Positions 1 through 9,176 of a DNA stretch of 64,000 bases are shown one piece after another. How positions within the stretch are numbered: position 1 is the first letter of the stretch; each line of letters begins with the position of its first letter. Source of the stretch: Evansella sp041820985 (GTDB lineage: Bacteria; Bacillota; Bacilli; Bacillales; Salisediminibacteriaceae); the NCBI RefSeq assembly GCF_041820985.1, contig NZ_JBGUAU010000018.1:56151-120150 (forward strand). The letters run 5' to 3'. The notes beneath the pieces were generated by a model, which saw only the letters and a program-made list of their open reading frames with translations, did not search any database and was not told the DNA's origin. Both the position numbers and the translations under genes were made by a program.

Positions 1-1334
1 AAGACAAGCATTCCCCATTTCCACTGAACAACAAAATCAATTATCTCATGAGCTATATGAAGGCTATAGGATGCCAGGGCGAGGCTTATTTTTCCTAAAG
101 GGGGGAATATAAGAAAGAAAATCATGGTAATAAACGATAGCGGTAAAAACCACAAGGATATAAATGGAATGAACAATACATTAATGGGGAGAGTGAAGAG
201 TGATACCTCATAAAAGTGATATAACGTTAATGGCAAGGAGAATAATTGTGCAACAAGAGTAACCTTTACCATTAGTAACATTTTATTCTTTTCATGAAAA
301 AATGAAGTGGATACAAGTAAAGCAAAGCTTGTTAAAAACGAAAGTTGAAACCCTAAATGAAAAACGATAAGAGGATTGTTAAACAACAGGAGAATACAAA
401 TACAAGCAATTACATCCACTCCATTCCATTTTCTTTTCATTACGATTGTTCCTAGTAAAATAAGCATACTCATTAGGGATGCTCGTATAACAGAAGGAGC
501 TGCGCCAGTAAGAAAAATGTAAAATGGAAATAGACAAATTAATATTACTGCAGCAGTTTCTCTTGTTAAACCAACACGACATAGTAGAAAAAAGAGGGAA
601 AAAGTAATCATTCCAACATGTAAACCAGAAACAGCTAATAAATGTAATGCACCGAGTTTTTGATAGGTAGTAATTCGTTCTTCGGTTATAAAAGATCGAT
701 CCCCATATATTAGTGCAATCATCAATGAGCGAGCCTCATTATGTTCGATAGAAGTGTTTAGGGTCCGAATCCCTTTTTCCCTTATTTCACTCATCAAGCC
801 CTTGAAGCTTTTTTCAATCTGGTCATTACAAGTTACCTCGTTTGTAGAAAGAATCCAATGAATGCCCATCTCTTTTAAATAACCATCATAGGAAAACCCA
901 TAAGGATTACGATTAGAAGATGCCTTTTGTAGTTTCCCTTCAAACCAGCACAGTTGTCCATATGTAGGTACCATTGATGCAACTTTACTAAAAACCTGTA
1001 ACTTCTCCTCTCGATCTATCACATTGATCTCATAAGAAAATTGCATGGAGTTCGTAATAGATGGTTCATTAGAAATGACACCTCGAAAAGTAGTTTCACT
1101 TCCTAAAAAAGATGTAGCACTTTTCTCTAGATGCCAATCTGTGTAAAAGTAAAAAAGGAAAACACATAAAAGTGCTATTAAAATATTCGCTGTATCCCTC
1201 CACTTTTTTATTGATATAACGAATGGGAAACAACCAACAAATAGCAACACAAAGCTCCAAAAAGTAAAACCTAATACTGCAAATAAAATACCACTAATAC
1301 ATAAAAACGCATAGCAATACAAACGCTGTGTCAT
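1..1334 (-). CDS. comEC: DNA uptake channel protein ComEC, 5' part only (runs off the left edge)
   Basis: ComEC forms the membrane channel through which transforming DNA enters the cytoplasm. The minus-strand frame from ATG 1334 stays open for about 444 codons to base 1, so the C-terminal part (the family is usually 700-800 residues) lies outside the window. The N-terminus has hydrophobic segments (LLCVFLFYFY), then a soluble domain containing FRGVISNEPS and YGQLCWFEGK, then the competence-domain stretch LGALHLLAVSGLHVGM followed by many membrane helices. It is the last gene of the comEA-comEB-comEC order. A GGAGGT lies 12 nt before the ATG, a rather long spacing. Confidence 0.93.
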   Translation of the reverse strand, partial: MTQRLYCYAFLCISGILFAVLGFTFWSFVLLFVGCFPFVISIKKWRDTANILIALLCVFLFYFYTDWHLEKSATSFLGSETTFRGVISNEPSITNSMQFSYEINVIDREEKLQVFSKVASMVPTYGQLCWFEGKLQKASSNRNPYGFSYDGYLKEMGIHWILSTNEVTCNDQIEKSFKGLMSEIREKGIRTLNTSIEHNEARSLMIALIYGDRSFITEERITTYQKLGALHLLAVSGLHVGMITFSLFFLLCRVGLTRETAAVILICLFPFYIFLTGAAPSVIRASLMSMLILLGTIVMKRKWNGVDVIACICILLLFNNPLIVFHLGFQLSFLTSFALLVSTSFFHEKNKMLLMVKVTLVAQLFSLPLTLYHFYEVSLFTLPINVLFIPFISLWFLPLSFITMIFFLIFPPLGKISLALASYSLHIAHEIIDFVVQWKWGMLV

Positions 1335-1435
1335 TAGAAAGGTCAACCTCCATTACTTACTATTAAGTTTTATGGAAAAATACGGGAAGATAAAATGGAA
1401 GAGAGGGAGGATAAATCCCTCTTCCATGGCATATA

Positions 1436-2002
1436 TTACGAGGAAGTATAAAGCTTATTCGCGGTATCTGATAAGCGCTTTAATTCAGACTGCTCTAATC
1501 CAAGAGACTCTAAATGTGACAAAAGTTCTGCCGTAAAACGAAGCTTTTCCTTATTATTTACATCTAGGATCATTTCTTCTAACTCTACTTGTTCAAACTC
1601 TACACCAGCTTGTCCAAAAAGTTCTTCTGCGTAAGGATGGTTCTTATAATTTGCAGCAAAGTAAACTTTTTTAATACCAGCCTGTATTAAAGCTTTACAG
1701 CAATTTAGACAAGGAAAATGGGTAACATATATTTCAGCACCCTCTGTTGCTACACCAAATTTTGCACATTGTAAGATAGCATTCACTTCCGCGTGAATCG
1801 TTCTCACGCAATGATCATCGATTACATAGCAACCTTCATCTATACAATGAACCCCACCTGAAATGGCTCCGTTGTATCCTCCTGCAATAATTCGTTTATC
1901 TCTTACGATTGTTGCACCTACCATTAATCTTGAACATGTACTCCGTAAAGCTAGTAAATGACTTTGTGCCATAAAATATTGGTGCCATGATATTCGTTCC
2001 AT
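1436..2002 (-). CDS. comEB: ComEB, deoxycytidylate deaminase family protein
   Basis: 188 aa, a zinc-dependent deaminase of the dCMP deaminase family. The catalytic HAE is at residues 70-72 and the second zinc motif PCLNC at 97-101, so the protein looks active. dCMP deaminase converts dCMP to dUMP for thymidylate synthesis. In Bacillus comEB sits inside the comE operon although it is not needed for DNA uptake. The ATG is preceded by AGGGGG 7 nt upstream. It lies between comEA and comEC, but a repeat-bearing gap of about 415 bp separates it from comEA, unlike the compact B. subtilis operon. Confidence 0.93.
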   Translation of the reverse strand: MERISWHQYFMAQSHLLALRSTCSRLMVGATIVRDKRIIAGGYNGAISGGVHCIDEGCYVIDDHCVRTIHAEVNAILQCAKFGVATEGAEIYVTHFPCLNCCKALIQAGIKKVYFAANYKNHPYAEELFGQAGVEFEQVELEEMILDVNNKEKLRFTAELLSHLESLGLEQSELKRLSDTANKLYTSS

Positions 2003-2034
2003 TTTCTATACCCCCTATGATATTTCTACTATGA

Positions 2035-2345
2035 AAAAAATTAGTTAGTATACCCTGAAAATACACGTTAGTAATAGCGTTTAACTTATCTATTATGCCT
2101 AACTTTGATGGTAATTATTCCATTCGTTTCAGCCTACTCTCTTTCCTATGGGAGTTGCCGAGCCTTCTACTCTACATCCCACAGGACTTTGAATATGCAT
2201 TCTCGAAACCACAACGCACATAGAAAAATGCGTTTTTCAAGGAGTCTTGCTGACTTGCGCTCATTCCATAAAAAATGAGTGGTACTAAAATACTATATAA
2301 TGTATCTTCATCCACTATGGTGCAAAACTCCCTTGTCCTACAAAT
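2035..2345. repeat. Dispersed intergenic repeat, family B (reverse orientation), between comEA and comEB
   Basis: This fills the 414-bp gap 2003-2416, which has no convincing ORF. It carries the family B signature in reverse orientation: CTGAAAATACACGT near 2055, a CTAACTTTGATGG block near 2100 and CATTCGTTTCAGCC near 2122. Related copies lie at 24.9, 28.9, 46.5, 52.8 and 62.7 kb. The right part also has GAAAAATGCGTTTTTCAAGGAGTCT, reminiscent of the family A fragment at 26.5 kb, so it may be composite. No protein is encoded. Confidence 0.55.
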
Positions 2346-2416
2346 CAAACAACATAGTCTATATGTAATATCTTAATTTTAGACAAATTTCTCAATTTCC
2401 TCAACGTATATTTTTA

Positions 2417-3052
2417 TTATGGTACTTTAATAAACTCTCTCATATTGTCTAGCGTTTTCTCTCCGATACCAGGAACCTTTGTTAAGTCTTCTTCCTTTTG
2501 AAAAGGTCCATTTTCCTCCCTATACTGAATAATAGCAGCGGCCTTTGAAGGACCAATCCCTGGAATAGCAGTTAACTCATCAGCCGTGGCTTTATTTACT
2601 GCAATTTTCCCACCAGAGGAGGATGATGAAACAGATACCATCTCATAGACTTCTCCCCCCTCAACAATCGGAGGAACATAAATAACCATTTCATCATAAC
2701 ACTTTTCTGCGAGATTAATCGCTCTTTGTTCTCCATTTTCTGTAATCCCTCCGGCCTTCTCAATTGCAGCAAAAACCCGGTCTCCCTCTACCATTTCATA
2801 AATACCTGGAACATTCACTTCTCCTTTAATATCTACGAAAATATAGGGAAGATTGTTTTCTGAGTCCTCCGAGTTAACCTCCATTTCTTGCTCGCTTCCC
2901 CCTGCAAAATCCCATGGGTCCTCCCATTCATCAGCATCTTGTTTCGTCTCACTATAGGAAGTATAAAAGTGAAATGCTACTCCCCCAACGAAAAAACAAC
3001 TAACACTTATAGCAATCATAATTAGTTTTTCTTTTTGTTTCCATAAAAACAT
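2417..3052 (-). CDS. comEA: ComEA, membrane-anchored competence DNA receptor
   Basis: 211 aa. ComEA binds double-stranded DNA at the outer face of the membrane and hands it to the ComEC channel. The N-terminal helix (about residues 11-30) anchors it. An acidic linker follows (DADEWEDPWDF), then an SLBB-like domain (about 65-130, NLPYIFVDIKGEV), a serine run, and a C-terminal pair of helix-hairpin-helix motifs (about 148-208, AIPGIGPSKAAAIIQYR and KVPGIGEKT) that bind DNA. It is first in the minus-strand comE order and divergent from comER, as in B. subtilis. Confidence 0.95.
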   Translation of the reverse strand: MFLWKQKEKLIMIAISVSCFFVGGVAFHFYTSYSETKQDADEWEDPWDFAGGSEQEMEVNSEDSENNLPYIFVDIKGEVNVPGIYEMVEGDRVFAAIEKAGGITENGEQRAINLAEKCYDEMVIYVPPIVEGGEVYEMVSVSSSSSGGKIAVNKATADELTAIPGIGPSKAAAIIQYREENGPFQKEEDLTKVPGIGEKTLDNMREFIKVP

Positions 3053-3180
3053 AACATCACTCTTTCTTAAAAAGTATAGTAGACATGTAAAGCACAGAAA
3101 TAAGGTTGACCAATAACATATTCATTTTTTAACCGTCATACAATAAATAGGAGTATTAGTAAATAAGGAGGGGGAGCGAT

Positions 3181-4029
3181 ATGAAGAAAATTGGTTTCAT
3201 TGGAACGGGAAGCATGGGTAATATTCTTATTTCATCCTTTCTCGATGCCAAGGCCATCGCCCCAAATAATGTGTATGTAACGAACCGGACTTTGAAAAAA
3301 GCACATGACATTGCTTCTCAATATGATGGAGTACATGTTGTCGAAGATGTAAAAACATTAGTAAAAGAGGTTGATTACATTTTCTTATGTGTAAAACCGC
3401 TTCAAATGATTCCATTGCTAGAAGAAGTAAAGCATTGTATTACAAAAGAACATACCCTTATCTCTATTACTAGCCCATTATTAGTGGAAGAATTAGAAAA
3501 TACTACAGATGCAAAAGTGATACGCTTTATACCTAGTATTGTAAACCGTGCTTTAGACGGCCCTTCTCTTGTTACCTTTGGAAAAACATGTTCAGACAGT
3601 GATAAGGAATGCTTTCTAAGCTTCGTTAAGAAGATTTCTCGACCCGAAATCATTGACAACAATATAACTCGAGTTGCTTCTGATATAGGCTGCTGTGGTC
3701 CTGCATTCATTAGTTTTATTGTAGAGCAGATGATACAGTCAGCTGTGGAAGAAACAGAGATATCAAAAGAGGAAGCAACTACCATTATGGAATCAATGCT
3801 CATCGGATATGGGGAGCTATTAAGACAAAAGCACTTCACCTTGGAAACGTTACGTGAAAGAGTGACTGTCCCAGGGGGAGTAACAGGTGTAGGGTTAGAT
3901 GTATTGCGTGCAGAGGTCGGTAAACAATTTAATAAAATGTTTGTAAAAACACACGAAAAGTACGACGAGGATCGTAGATTAATTCACGAACAGTTAAATA
4001 AAAGCCCTAAAATAAATCATAGTAACTAA
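3181..4029 (+). CDS. comER: ComER, pyrroline-5-carboxylate reductase-like late competence protein
   Basis: 282 aa, ProC family. The N-terminal Rossmann motif GFIGTGSMG is at residues 5-13, and the C-terminal half carries the conserved VTVPGGVTGVGLDVL, which corresponds to the ProC TSPGGTT-type signature in altered form. In B. subtilis comER lies divergently beside comEA, as here. Whether it acts as a P5C reductase or has a signalling role (a link to biofilm and Spo0A activity has been described) cannot be told from sequence. Start: AAGGAGGGGG, 6 nt, ATG. Confidence 0.9.
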   Translation: MKKIGFIGTGSMGNILISSFLDAKAIAPNNVYVTNRTLKKAHDIASQYDGVHVVEDVKTLVKEVDYIFLCVKPLQMIPLLEEVKHCITKEHTLISITSPLLVEELENTTDAKVIRFIPSIVNRALDGPSLVTFGKTCSDSDKECFLSFVKKISRPEIIDNNITRVASDIGCCGPAFISFIVEQMIQSAVEETEISKEEATTIMESMLIGYGELLRQKHFTLETLRERVTVPGGVTGVGLDVLRAEVGKQFNKMFVKTHEKYDEDRRLIHEQLNKSPKINHSN

Positions 4030-4039
4030 ATAATTGAGA

Positions 4040-4080
4040 AAGGGTATGGAAAAGATTATACAATCTAATTCCATACCCTT
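4040..4080. terminator. Bidirectional terminator between comER and yqeM
   Basis: AAGGGTATGGAA (4040-4051) pairs with TTCCATACCCTT (4069-4080), a 12-bp perfect stem with a 17-nt loop. It sits between the convergent 3' ends of comER and yqeM. A/T-rich flanks suit both directions. Confidence 0.85.
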
Positions 4081-4111
4081 TATATTCTTCCACAGCTTCA
4101 ATAATTCCTGC

Positions 4112-4843
4112 TTACTTTTTCACCGCTTTAAAAAATAATCGTTCATCGGTTTCCGAAGGGGTGCTTTCACCAAATTCCGAGGTTACCTCAATCTCATGAA
4201 ACCCAGCTTTTTCAAGCCAATGAATATAGAACTCTTGAGGAAAGGTACGTTGATATAACTCCTCGTCCATACGTTCGTAGGAACCATTTGCTTGTTTTAC
4301 GAAGAAAGTTAACGAGTGCTCCACACTAAATTTTTCTTCTCCAGGAGAGCAAAACCACAAATACGATATATCTTCCCCATTTTCTCCATAAAGTTGATCC
4401 AAAAAGATATTCACCATCTTATATGTTGTGTGTACATCAAATAAAAACACACCGCCAGTTCGTAAGGCAGTAGCTACACGAGAAAAAGTATCCTGCACAT
4501 CATCTTCTTCTCGTAGATAGTTTAAACCATCACAAAATAAAGTAACCCCGTCTAGATCATGAAATCCTTCTAACGTTCTCATATCTTGTTGAAATAATGG
4601 AATCAGCGTTTTTTCGTTTCTAACTTTTTCTTCTGCTATTGTTAACATATGCTGTGAAATATCTGCACCTTGTACAACATAACCTTGTTTTTGAAGAAGA
4701 ATAGCAAGTGTACCTGTTCCACATGCTAAATCAAGAATACGGGAACGTTCCTTTAAGAATTTCTTCGTATAAATCATCCATTGATTATACGGAACATCTT
4801 CCATTAATGCATCATAAACAGATGCAAAATGCTGTTCATTCAT
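4112..4843 (-). CDS. yqeM: YqeM-type class I SAM-dependent methyltransferase
   Basis: 243 aa. The SAM-binding motif I LDLACGTGTLA is at about residues 38-48, with the acidic end of strand beta-2 (GADIS) following, and LFCDGLNYL in the motif-IV region. This gene closes the conserved yqeH-aroE-yhbY-nadD-yqeK-rsfS-yqeM cluster of Bacillaceae. The substrate is not known. Start ATG 4843 is preceded by TAGGAGC at 8 nt. The gap to rsfS is 28 bp, so it is probably in the same transcript. Confidence 0.88.
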   Translation of the reverse strand: MNEQHFASVYDALMEDVPYNQWMIYTKKFLKERSRILDLACGTGTLAILLQKQGYVVQGADISQHMLTIAEEKVRNEKTLIPLFQQDMRTLEGFHDLDGVTLFCDGLNYLREEDDVQDTFSRVATALRTGGVFLFDVHTTYKMVNIFLDQLYGENGEDISYLWFCSPGEEKFSVEHSLTFFVKQANGSYERMDEELYQRTFPQEFYIHWLEKAGFHEIEVTSEFGESTPSETDERLFFKAVKK

Positions 4844-4871
4844 AAAACATTTGCTCCTAACCCAACAAACA

Positions 4872-5228
4872 TTATGTGTTTAATAATTGCTCTACAGATA
4901 GAGTTGGAGCATCGCCCCATAGCTTTTCAAGATTATAATACGGTCTTTCATCTTTATGAAATACATGTACGATAACATGATTAAGATCGATTAATACCCA
5001 TCTACTTTCCTCTAATCCTTCTAACCGTTTTAATTCTAATCCATTTTCAATAGCTTTTTCTTTTACTCCTCTCGCAATAGCCTCTACTTGTTTTTCAGAA
5101 TTACCATGACAAATCACAAAATAATCCGCTATTAACGAAATACCCTCCATATTAAGTACAACAATGTTTGCTGCGTTTTTATCATCTGCAGCCCTAACCG
5201 CTAAATCTAACAAGTCATTTTTTTGCAT
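4872..5228 (-). CDS. rsfS: Ribosomal silencing factor RsfS
   Basis: 118 aa, Iojap/RsfS family. RsfS binds uL14 on the large ribosomal subunit and blocks subunit joining when nutrients run out. The family block is visible: VVLNMEGISLIADYFVICHGNSEKQVEAIARGV, split here only by strand changes, then the C-terminal WVLIDLNHVIVHVFH. The start is taken at MQKNDLL (ATG 5228), 7 nt after the yqeK stop. The only good Shine-Dalgarno (AAGGAGGT) is 12 nt away, and in-frame codons upstream offer no better start. Confidence 0.93.
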   Translation of the reverse strand: MQKNDLLDLAVRAADDKNAANIVVLNMEGISLIADYFVICHGNSEKQVEAIARGVKEKAIENGLELKRLEGLEESRWVLIDLNHVIVHVFHKDERPYYNLEKLWGDAPTLSVEQLLNT

Positions 5229-5235
5229 AAAAAAC

Positions 5236-5808
5236 TCATGACCTCCTTTTGATATCAAAAATTAATTCATTATAAGCTTCGAATGTTTCAGGATAAACAG
5301 ATTGTTGCTTACTAACCAAAAACATAATGGTATTTCTTAATGACAATAAGCAAGCCTTCTCTAAGTCCAATCTAGCTTCTTCCCGAACTTCTTCCACGCC
5401 AGAGAAGGTTCTTCCAGGTTCGATATAGTCAGCAAGAAAAACCACTTTTTCTAACTTCGTCATGTTTGCTCTTCCAGTTGTATGGTACCTTATAGCTGAT
5501 AGAATCTCCAAATCGGTAACACCTAATTCAGTTGAAACGTAATAAGCCCCAACAAATGAATGTAAAATCTCATCACCATAGTGTAATAAAAGAGGAGATA
5601 AACCTTCTGATTGAACCGTTTTTCTCATTTCCTCCACAGGACGATATTTTGCATAATCGTGTAAAATAGCAGCCAACCTAGCTTTCGAAATATCAACTTG
5701 AAATCGTCGTGCTAGAACTTCCGCTTCTTCTGTAACTCGCAGGGTGTGTTCATACCTTCTTCTCTTTAAACTTTTTTCTACTGCAGCAAGCGCTTTTGCT
5801 TCATCCAT
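5236..5808 (-). CDS. yqeK: YqeK, HD-domain diadenosine tetraphosphate hydrolase family
   Basis: 190 aa. The HD-superfamily metal ligands are visible: H in YEHTLRVTEEA near residue 20, HD in ILHDYAKY at about 50, and H in IRYHTTGR near 109. Members of this family (TIGR00488) cleave Ap4A symmetrically to two ADP. The ATG at 5808 overlaps the nadD stop by 8 nt, with AAGGAGCG 8 nt upstream, so translation is coupled to nadD. This pairing of NAD synthesis with Ap4A removal is conserved across Bacilli. Confidence 0.92.
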   Translation of the reverse strand: MDEAKALAAVEKSLKRRRYEHTLRVTEEAEVLARRFQVDISKARLAAILHDYAKYRPVEEMRKTVQSEGLSPLLLHYGDEILHSFVGAYYVSTELGVTDLEILSAIRYHTTGRANMTKLEKVVFLADYIEPGRTFSGVEEVREEARLDLEKACLLSLRNTIMFLVSKQQSVYPETFEAYNELIFDIKRRS

Positions 5809-6376
5809 ACAACTGACGCTCCTTTATAAACTCATAAACATCCTTCGTTAATAAAAATCGATTCAGTAAACCTCTCTGAACAGAATCACGAATAGAGCTA
5901 GATGAAACATCCACTGTCGAACCTTCTACCATCAAAATATTCTCTGAAAAACTCTCTTTCTCCGATTCAAATCCAGGGCGACGAATGACAATGAAGGTAA
6001 CTAGTTGTTGGAGACGTTCACTTTTATACCAACTGTTCAATGTCAGCAAACTATCCTCACCAAGGATAAAGAAAAATTGTATATCTGGAAATTCCTTCGT
6101 CAAAAGTTCCATTGTATCAGTAGAGTAAGAAAACCCTTCCCGTTGAAGCTCAATTTCACACAAAGAATAGCTTTCATGCAATGCCACCATTTTTTTTACC
6201 ATTTCTAATCGGTCTTCTTGACTAGTATTGTTTACAATTTCTTTATGGGGAGGAATCCGATTTGGCATCCACCACACCTCATCTAACTTCACCTTAAGTC
6301 TAGCTTCCTCTGCCATGAATAGATGCCCAATGTGTGGTGGGTCAAACGTACCTCCTAAAATACCGATACGTTTCAT
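5801..6376 (-). CDS. nadD: Nicotinate-nucleotide adenylyltransferase NadD
   Basis: 191 aa, makes deazamido-NAD from nicotinate mononucleotide and ATP. The nucleotidyltransferase signature GGTFDPPHIGH is at residues 8-18 and the C-terminal ISSTxIR-like motif appears as VSSSSIRDSV. The start ATG 6376 has AAGGGGG 7 nt upstream; a longer open frame to 6436 has no ribosome site and would overlap yhbY. The gap to yhbY is 10 nt. Confidence 0.96.
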   Translation of the reverse strand: MKRIGILGGTFDPPHIGHLFMAEEARLKVKLDEVWWMPNRIPPHKEIVNNTSQEDRLEMVKKMVALHESYSLCEIELQREGFSYSTDTMELLTKEFPDIQFFFILGEDSLLTLNSWYKSERLQQLVTFIVIRRPGFESEKESFSENILMVEGSTVDVSSSSIRDSVQRGLLNRFLLTKDVYEFIKERQLYG

Positions 6377-6386
6377 CCCTACCCCC

Positions 6387-6677
6387 TTATGGCAATTCGA
6401 TTTTCTTACTCTTTTCAGATTCCTTGTAAAGAACAATGGTACTTCCTATCAGTTGCACAACTTCTGCATTAGCTCCGTGTGATATTTCTTCTGCTACCTC
6501 CTCACGATCCTCATCGCAATTTTGTAGTACACTTACTTTTATTAATTCTCTTGCCTCTAACGCATCATCAACTTGCTTTATTAAGTTTTCATTCACTCCC
6601 CCTTTACCAACTTGAAAAATCGGTTTAAGATGGTGAGCTTTGCTTTTTAGAAATTTTTTCTGTTTACTTGTTAGCAT
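6387..6677 (-). CDS. yhbY: YhbY-family RNA-binding protein (ribosome assembly)
   Basis: 96 aa, a complete CRS1/YhbY domain: LTSKQKKFLKSKAHHLKP at the N-terminus, then the GKGGVNENLIKQVDDALEARELIKV core. The E. coli member associates with pre-50S particles. The B. subtilis copy in the same gene order is yqeI. The start is taken at ATG 6677, where the aroE stop and this ATG share one base (TAATG), which is typical of coupled translation. Confidence 0.93.
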   Translation of the reverse strand: MLTSKQKKFLKSKAHHLKPIFQVGKGGVNENLIKQVDDALEARELIKVSVLQNCDEDREEVAEEISHGANAEVVQLIGSTIVLYKESEKSKKIELP

Positions 6678-7516
6678 TATTTTTCTCCCTTCAAATGCTT
6701 TAATACTACATTTCTCATTGTATCTATTGGAGCTTCTATATTTGTCCAATGCTCAAACGCGAGTGCCCCTTGATAAACGAACATATCTACCCCATTTAAC
6801 GTCGGGGCTCCCATTTCTTCTGCTTCCCTTAAAAACTTCGTTTGTACAGGAGTATAGATTAGATCACTTACGAAAGCACCTTTCTTTAGTCGTTGCAACG
6901 ATATTGGTATCGCATCTATTTCAGGCAACATGCCAATAGAAGTAGTATTTATAATAATATCAAATTCATCTAACCTTTGTTCAGCTTCTTCTATCGTCAT
7001 AGCGGATGAAGCAGCAAATCTTGAACAACTTGATTGCAGTTCTTGTGCCTTAGCTAATGTGCGGTTTGCGATAACTATTTGTTTCACACCATGCTTAGCT
7101 AATGTTAAGGAGACCGCTTTGGAAGCTCCTCCTGCACCAATCATTAATACACTTTTGCTAGAAAGTTCTTCCTTCATTGCAGCCAACAAGGAGCGTAAAT
7201 AACCTTCTCCATCAGTATTATAACCTTTTAGACGCCCATTTACGTTAACAATCGTGTTTACTGCCCCTATTTCCTTGGCTAGTCCATCTATTTCATCTAA
7301 GTAGTTCATTACTTCGACCTTATGAGGAATTGTTACATTCACTCCCTGTAGTCCTAATCCCCGTACACCTTGTATTGCTATCTCTAATTGATCTGGACGG
7401 ACTTCAAAAGCGTGGTATGCCATAGATAACTTTAATTTATCGTATACAGCACTGTGCATCTGAGGTGATAGAGAATGTTTGATAGGATACCCGATCACAC
7501 CCATAATCTTTTTCAT
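6677..7516 (-). CDS. aroE: Shikimate dehydrogenase AroE
   Basis: 279 aa. Reduces 3-dehydroshikimate to shikimate with NADPH, in the chorismate pathway. The shikimate-binding part is seen as GYPIKHSLSPQMHS near residues 9-22 and VNVTIPHK near 60; the NADP-binding glycine motif is GAGGASKAV near 127, followed by the ANRT NADP-phosphate loop. It lies 18 nt after yqeH, overlaps yhbY by one base, and belongs to the same minus-strand transcript. Confidence 0.96.
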   Translation of the reverse strand: MKKIMGVIGYPIKHSLSPQMHSAVYDKLKLSMAYHAFEVRPDQLEIAIQGVRGLGLQGVNVTIPHKVEVMNYLDEIDGLAKEIGAVNTIVNVNGRLKGYNTDGEGYLRSLLAAMKEELSSKSVLMIGAGGASKAVSLTLAKHGVKQIVIANRTLAKAQELQSSCSRFAASSAMTIEEAEQRLDEFDIIINTTSIGMLPEIDAIPISLQRLKKGAFVSDLIYTPVQTKFLREAEEMGAPTLNGVDMFVYQGALAFEHWTNIEAPIDTMRNVVLKHLKGEK

Positions 7517-7534
7517 ATTTTCCCCTCTTCCCTG

Positions 7535-8656
7535 TTACCCTAATATTGAAGAACGTACACTAACATGAACACCTTTTGGTGCATAGGTACGAATTGTTGC
7601 TCCTTCTCCGTGAATCGTTACCCAGCCTAAGCCTGATATGACTATATCTTGTTTTTCTTTCTTCAACTTCCATTCTTGCATTACTAAATCAGGAAAATGT
7701 TCAACATTCTTATTCATAGGTGGTGATAAAAGCTCCCCCTGATGATTTGCAAATAAATCATCAGCTTTTTCAATTTTTGTTCGATGTATAGTTAATTCGT
7801 TTGAAAAGTAACAAACAAAAGACTGGCTATCTCCTTGTACAAAATCCACTCTTGCCATTCCACCAAAGAATAACGTTTGACCACTATCTAGTTGATATAC
7901 TTTTGGCTTGATCTCTTTACGAGGAGAAATAATTTTTAATTCATTTTTATCTAATAAATGAGCCATTTGATGATGATTTATTATCCCTGGGGTATCAAAT
8001 AGAGAAGATCCGTCATCTAATGGTACATCAATCATGTCTAATGTGGTTCCTGGAATATTGGATGTTGTAATCATAAACTCATCGTCTGCACCAAATTCTT
8101 TTAATAGGCGGTTAATAAATGTTGATTTCCCAACATTCGTAGATCCCACTATATATACGTCTCGTTTCCCTCGATACGTTTCAATAAGGTTTGCAGCTTC
8201 AAGGACACCTTCACCTGTGTCCGCACTCATTAAGTGAACATCTTTCGTTTGGAGTCCATAGTTTTTACTTTGCAGCTTCATCCAATTAATGAGTTTCGTT
8301 CTCTTTACTGATTTTGGCAACAGATCCACTTTATTTCCTACTAACAGAATAGGATTCTTGCCTACAAATCGATGTAAACCCGGTAACCAACTTCCATCAA
8401 AATCAAAAATATCTACAATTTTTACGATCAATGCATTTTTTTGACCTAACTCATTTAGAATTTTTAAAAAATCATCATCTGTTAAGGATACATCCTGAAC
8501 TTCATTATAATGCTTTAATCGATAACATCTCTGACAAATGACAACTTCTCTTTCTAACGCTGACTTTGGAGTATAACCAATAGATTTTTGGTCCTCCGTC
8601 TGTATTTTAATACCACAACCAGAACAGATTACTGATGGGTTATTTGCTTCTTCCAC
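7535..8656 (-). CDS. yqeH: YqeH, circularly permuted GTPase for 30S ribosome assembly
   Basis: 373 aa. The G motifs are in permuted order: G4 NKVD at residues 108-111, then G1 GSTNVGKST at 171-179, then G3 DTPG. An N-terminal zinc-finger-like region has Cys 11, 14, 41 and 44. YqeH is needed for 30S maturation. The start is GTG 8656; a nearby ATG is in another frame. In B. subtilis yqeG lies directly upstream; here there is no yqeG and the upstream gap leads to the sda control region. Confidence 0.95.
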   Translation of the reverse strand: MEEANNPSVICSGCGIKIQTEDQKSIGYTPKSALEREVVICQRCYRLKHYNEVQDVSLTDDDFLKILNELGQKNALIVKIVDIFDFDGSWLPGLHRFVGKNPILLVGNKVDLLPKSVKRTKLINWMKLQSKNYGLQTKDVHLMSADTGEGVLEAANLIETYRGKRDVYIVGSTNVGKSTFINRLLKEFGADDEFMITTSNIPGTTLDMIDVPLDDGSSLFDTPGIINHHQMAHLLDKNELKIISPRKEIKPKVYQLDSGQTLFFGGMARVDFVQGDSQSFVCYFSNELTIHRTKIEKADDLFANHQGELLSPPMNKNVEHFPDLVMQEWKLKKEKQDIVISGLGWVTIHGEGATIRTYAPKGVHVSVRSSILG

Positions 8657-8889
8657 CTTTTCATACCCCGCTTTCTAAGTACAACTTATTGATTTGATAC
8701 TAACTAATAGTCTCCCATATTTGCTCTTCCTCTATTACAAAACAGGTAAGATATTCCTCTATCATACATCCAACTAAATAAAAGTTTCAACGTAGAAGCG
8801 AAATTATTTTCAAGACTGCACGTCCTTACTCTAATAATTTTAAAAATATGTTAAAAACTTTTCGACATTTTCCTACAAGCACAAACAAT

Positions 8890-8988
8890 TGTGGATAACA
8901 TTATACACATATCCACCTATATACCACTTACATTTTCTACCTTTATGTACAAGGTATCCACAGCTTATCCACCGAAATGTGTGGACAA
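8890..8988. promoter_or_regulatory. Cluster of DnaA boxes upstream of sda
   Basis: A perfect DnaA box TGTGGATAA is at 8890-8898. Near-perfect boxes follow: ATATCCACC 8909-8917, GTATCCACA 8954-8962, TTATCCACC 8965-8973 and TGTGGACAA 8980-8988. The last one ends 8 bp before the -35 of the sda promoter. In B. subtilis sda is controlled by DnaA, so this is most likely a DnaA operator, not an origin: there is no dnaA or dnaN nearby. The gap 8657-9176 otherwise holds only this site and the promoter. Confidence 0.85.
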
Positions 8989-8996
8989 GTCAGGCG

Positions 8997-9025
8997 TTGA
9001 GAAGCTTTTTAGAACGTGATATTAT
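8997..9025 (+). promoter_or_regulatory. sigma-A type promoter of sda
   Basis: TTGAGA (8997-9002), a 17-bp spacer, then TATTAT (9020-9025). It lies right after the DnaA boxes and about 150 bp before the sda start. Confidence 0.65.
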
Positions 9026-9176
9026 CAATTCAACACATGAAGAAGAAGCGCAATAAACATCGAAAAAATTACCACAGTAAAATTAATTTACGTGGTTCCG
9101 ATGATAGACCGCTTTTTGGGATTTGATTGATTAACCTCTATTTGACAGCGGAAAAACATGAGGAGGTGGAGCTGCC

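Noticed and set aside
3402..3839. 145-codon minus-strand frame opposite comER
   Set aside because: It lies fully inside comER on the other strand, has no ribosome site and no family features.
8890..8988. DnaA-box cluster as a replication origin
   Set aside because: No dnaA, dnaN or other origin-linked genes nearby; the position at the sda promoter explains the boxes.
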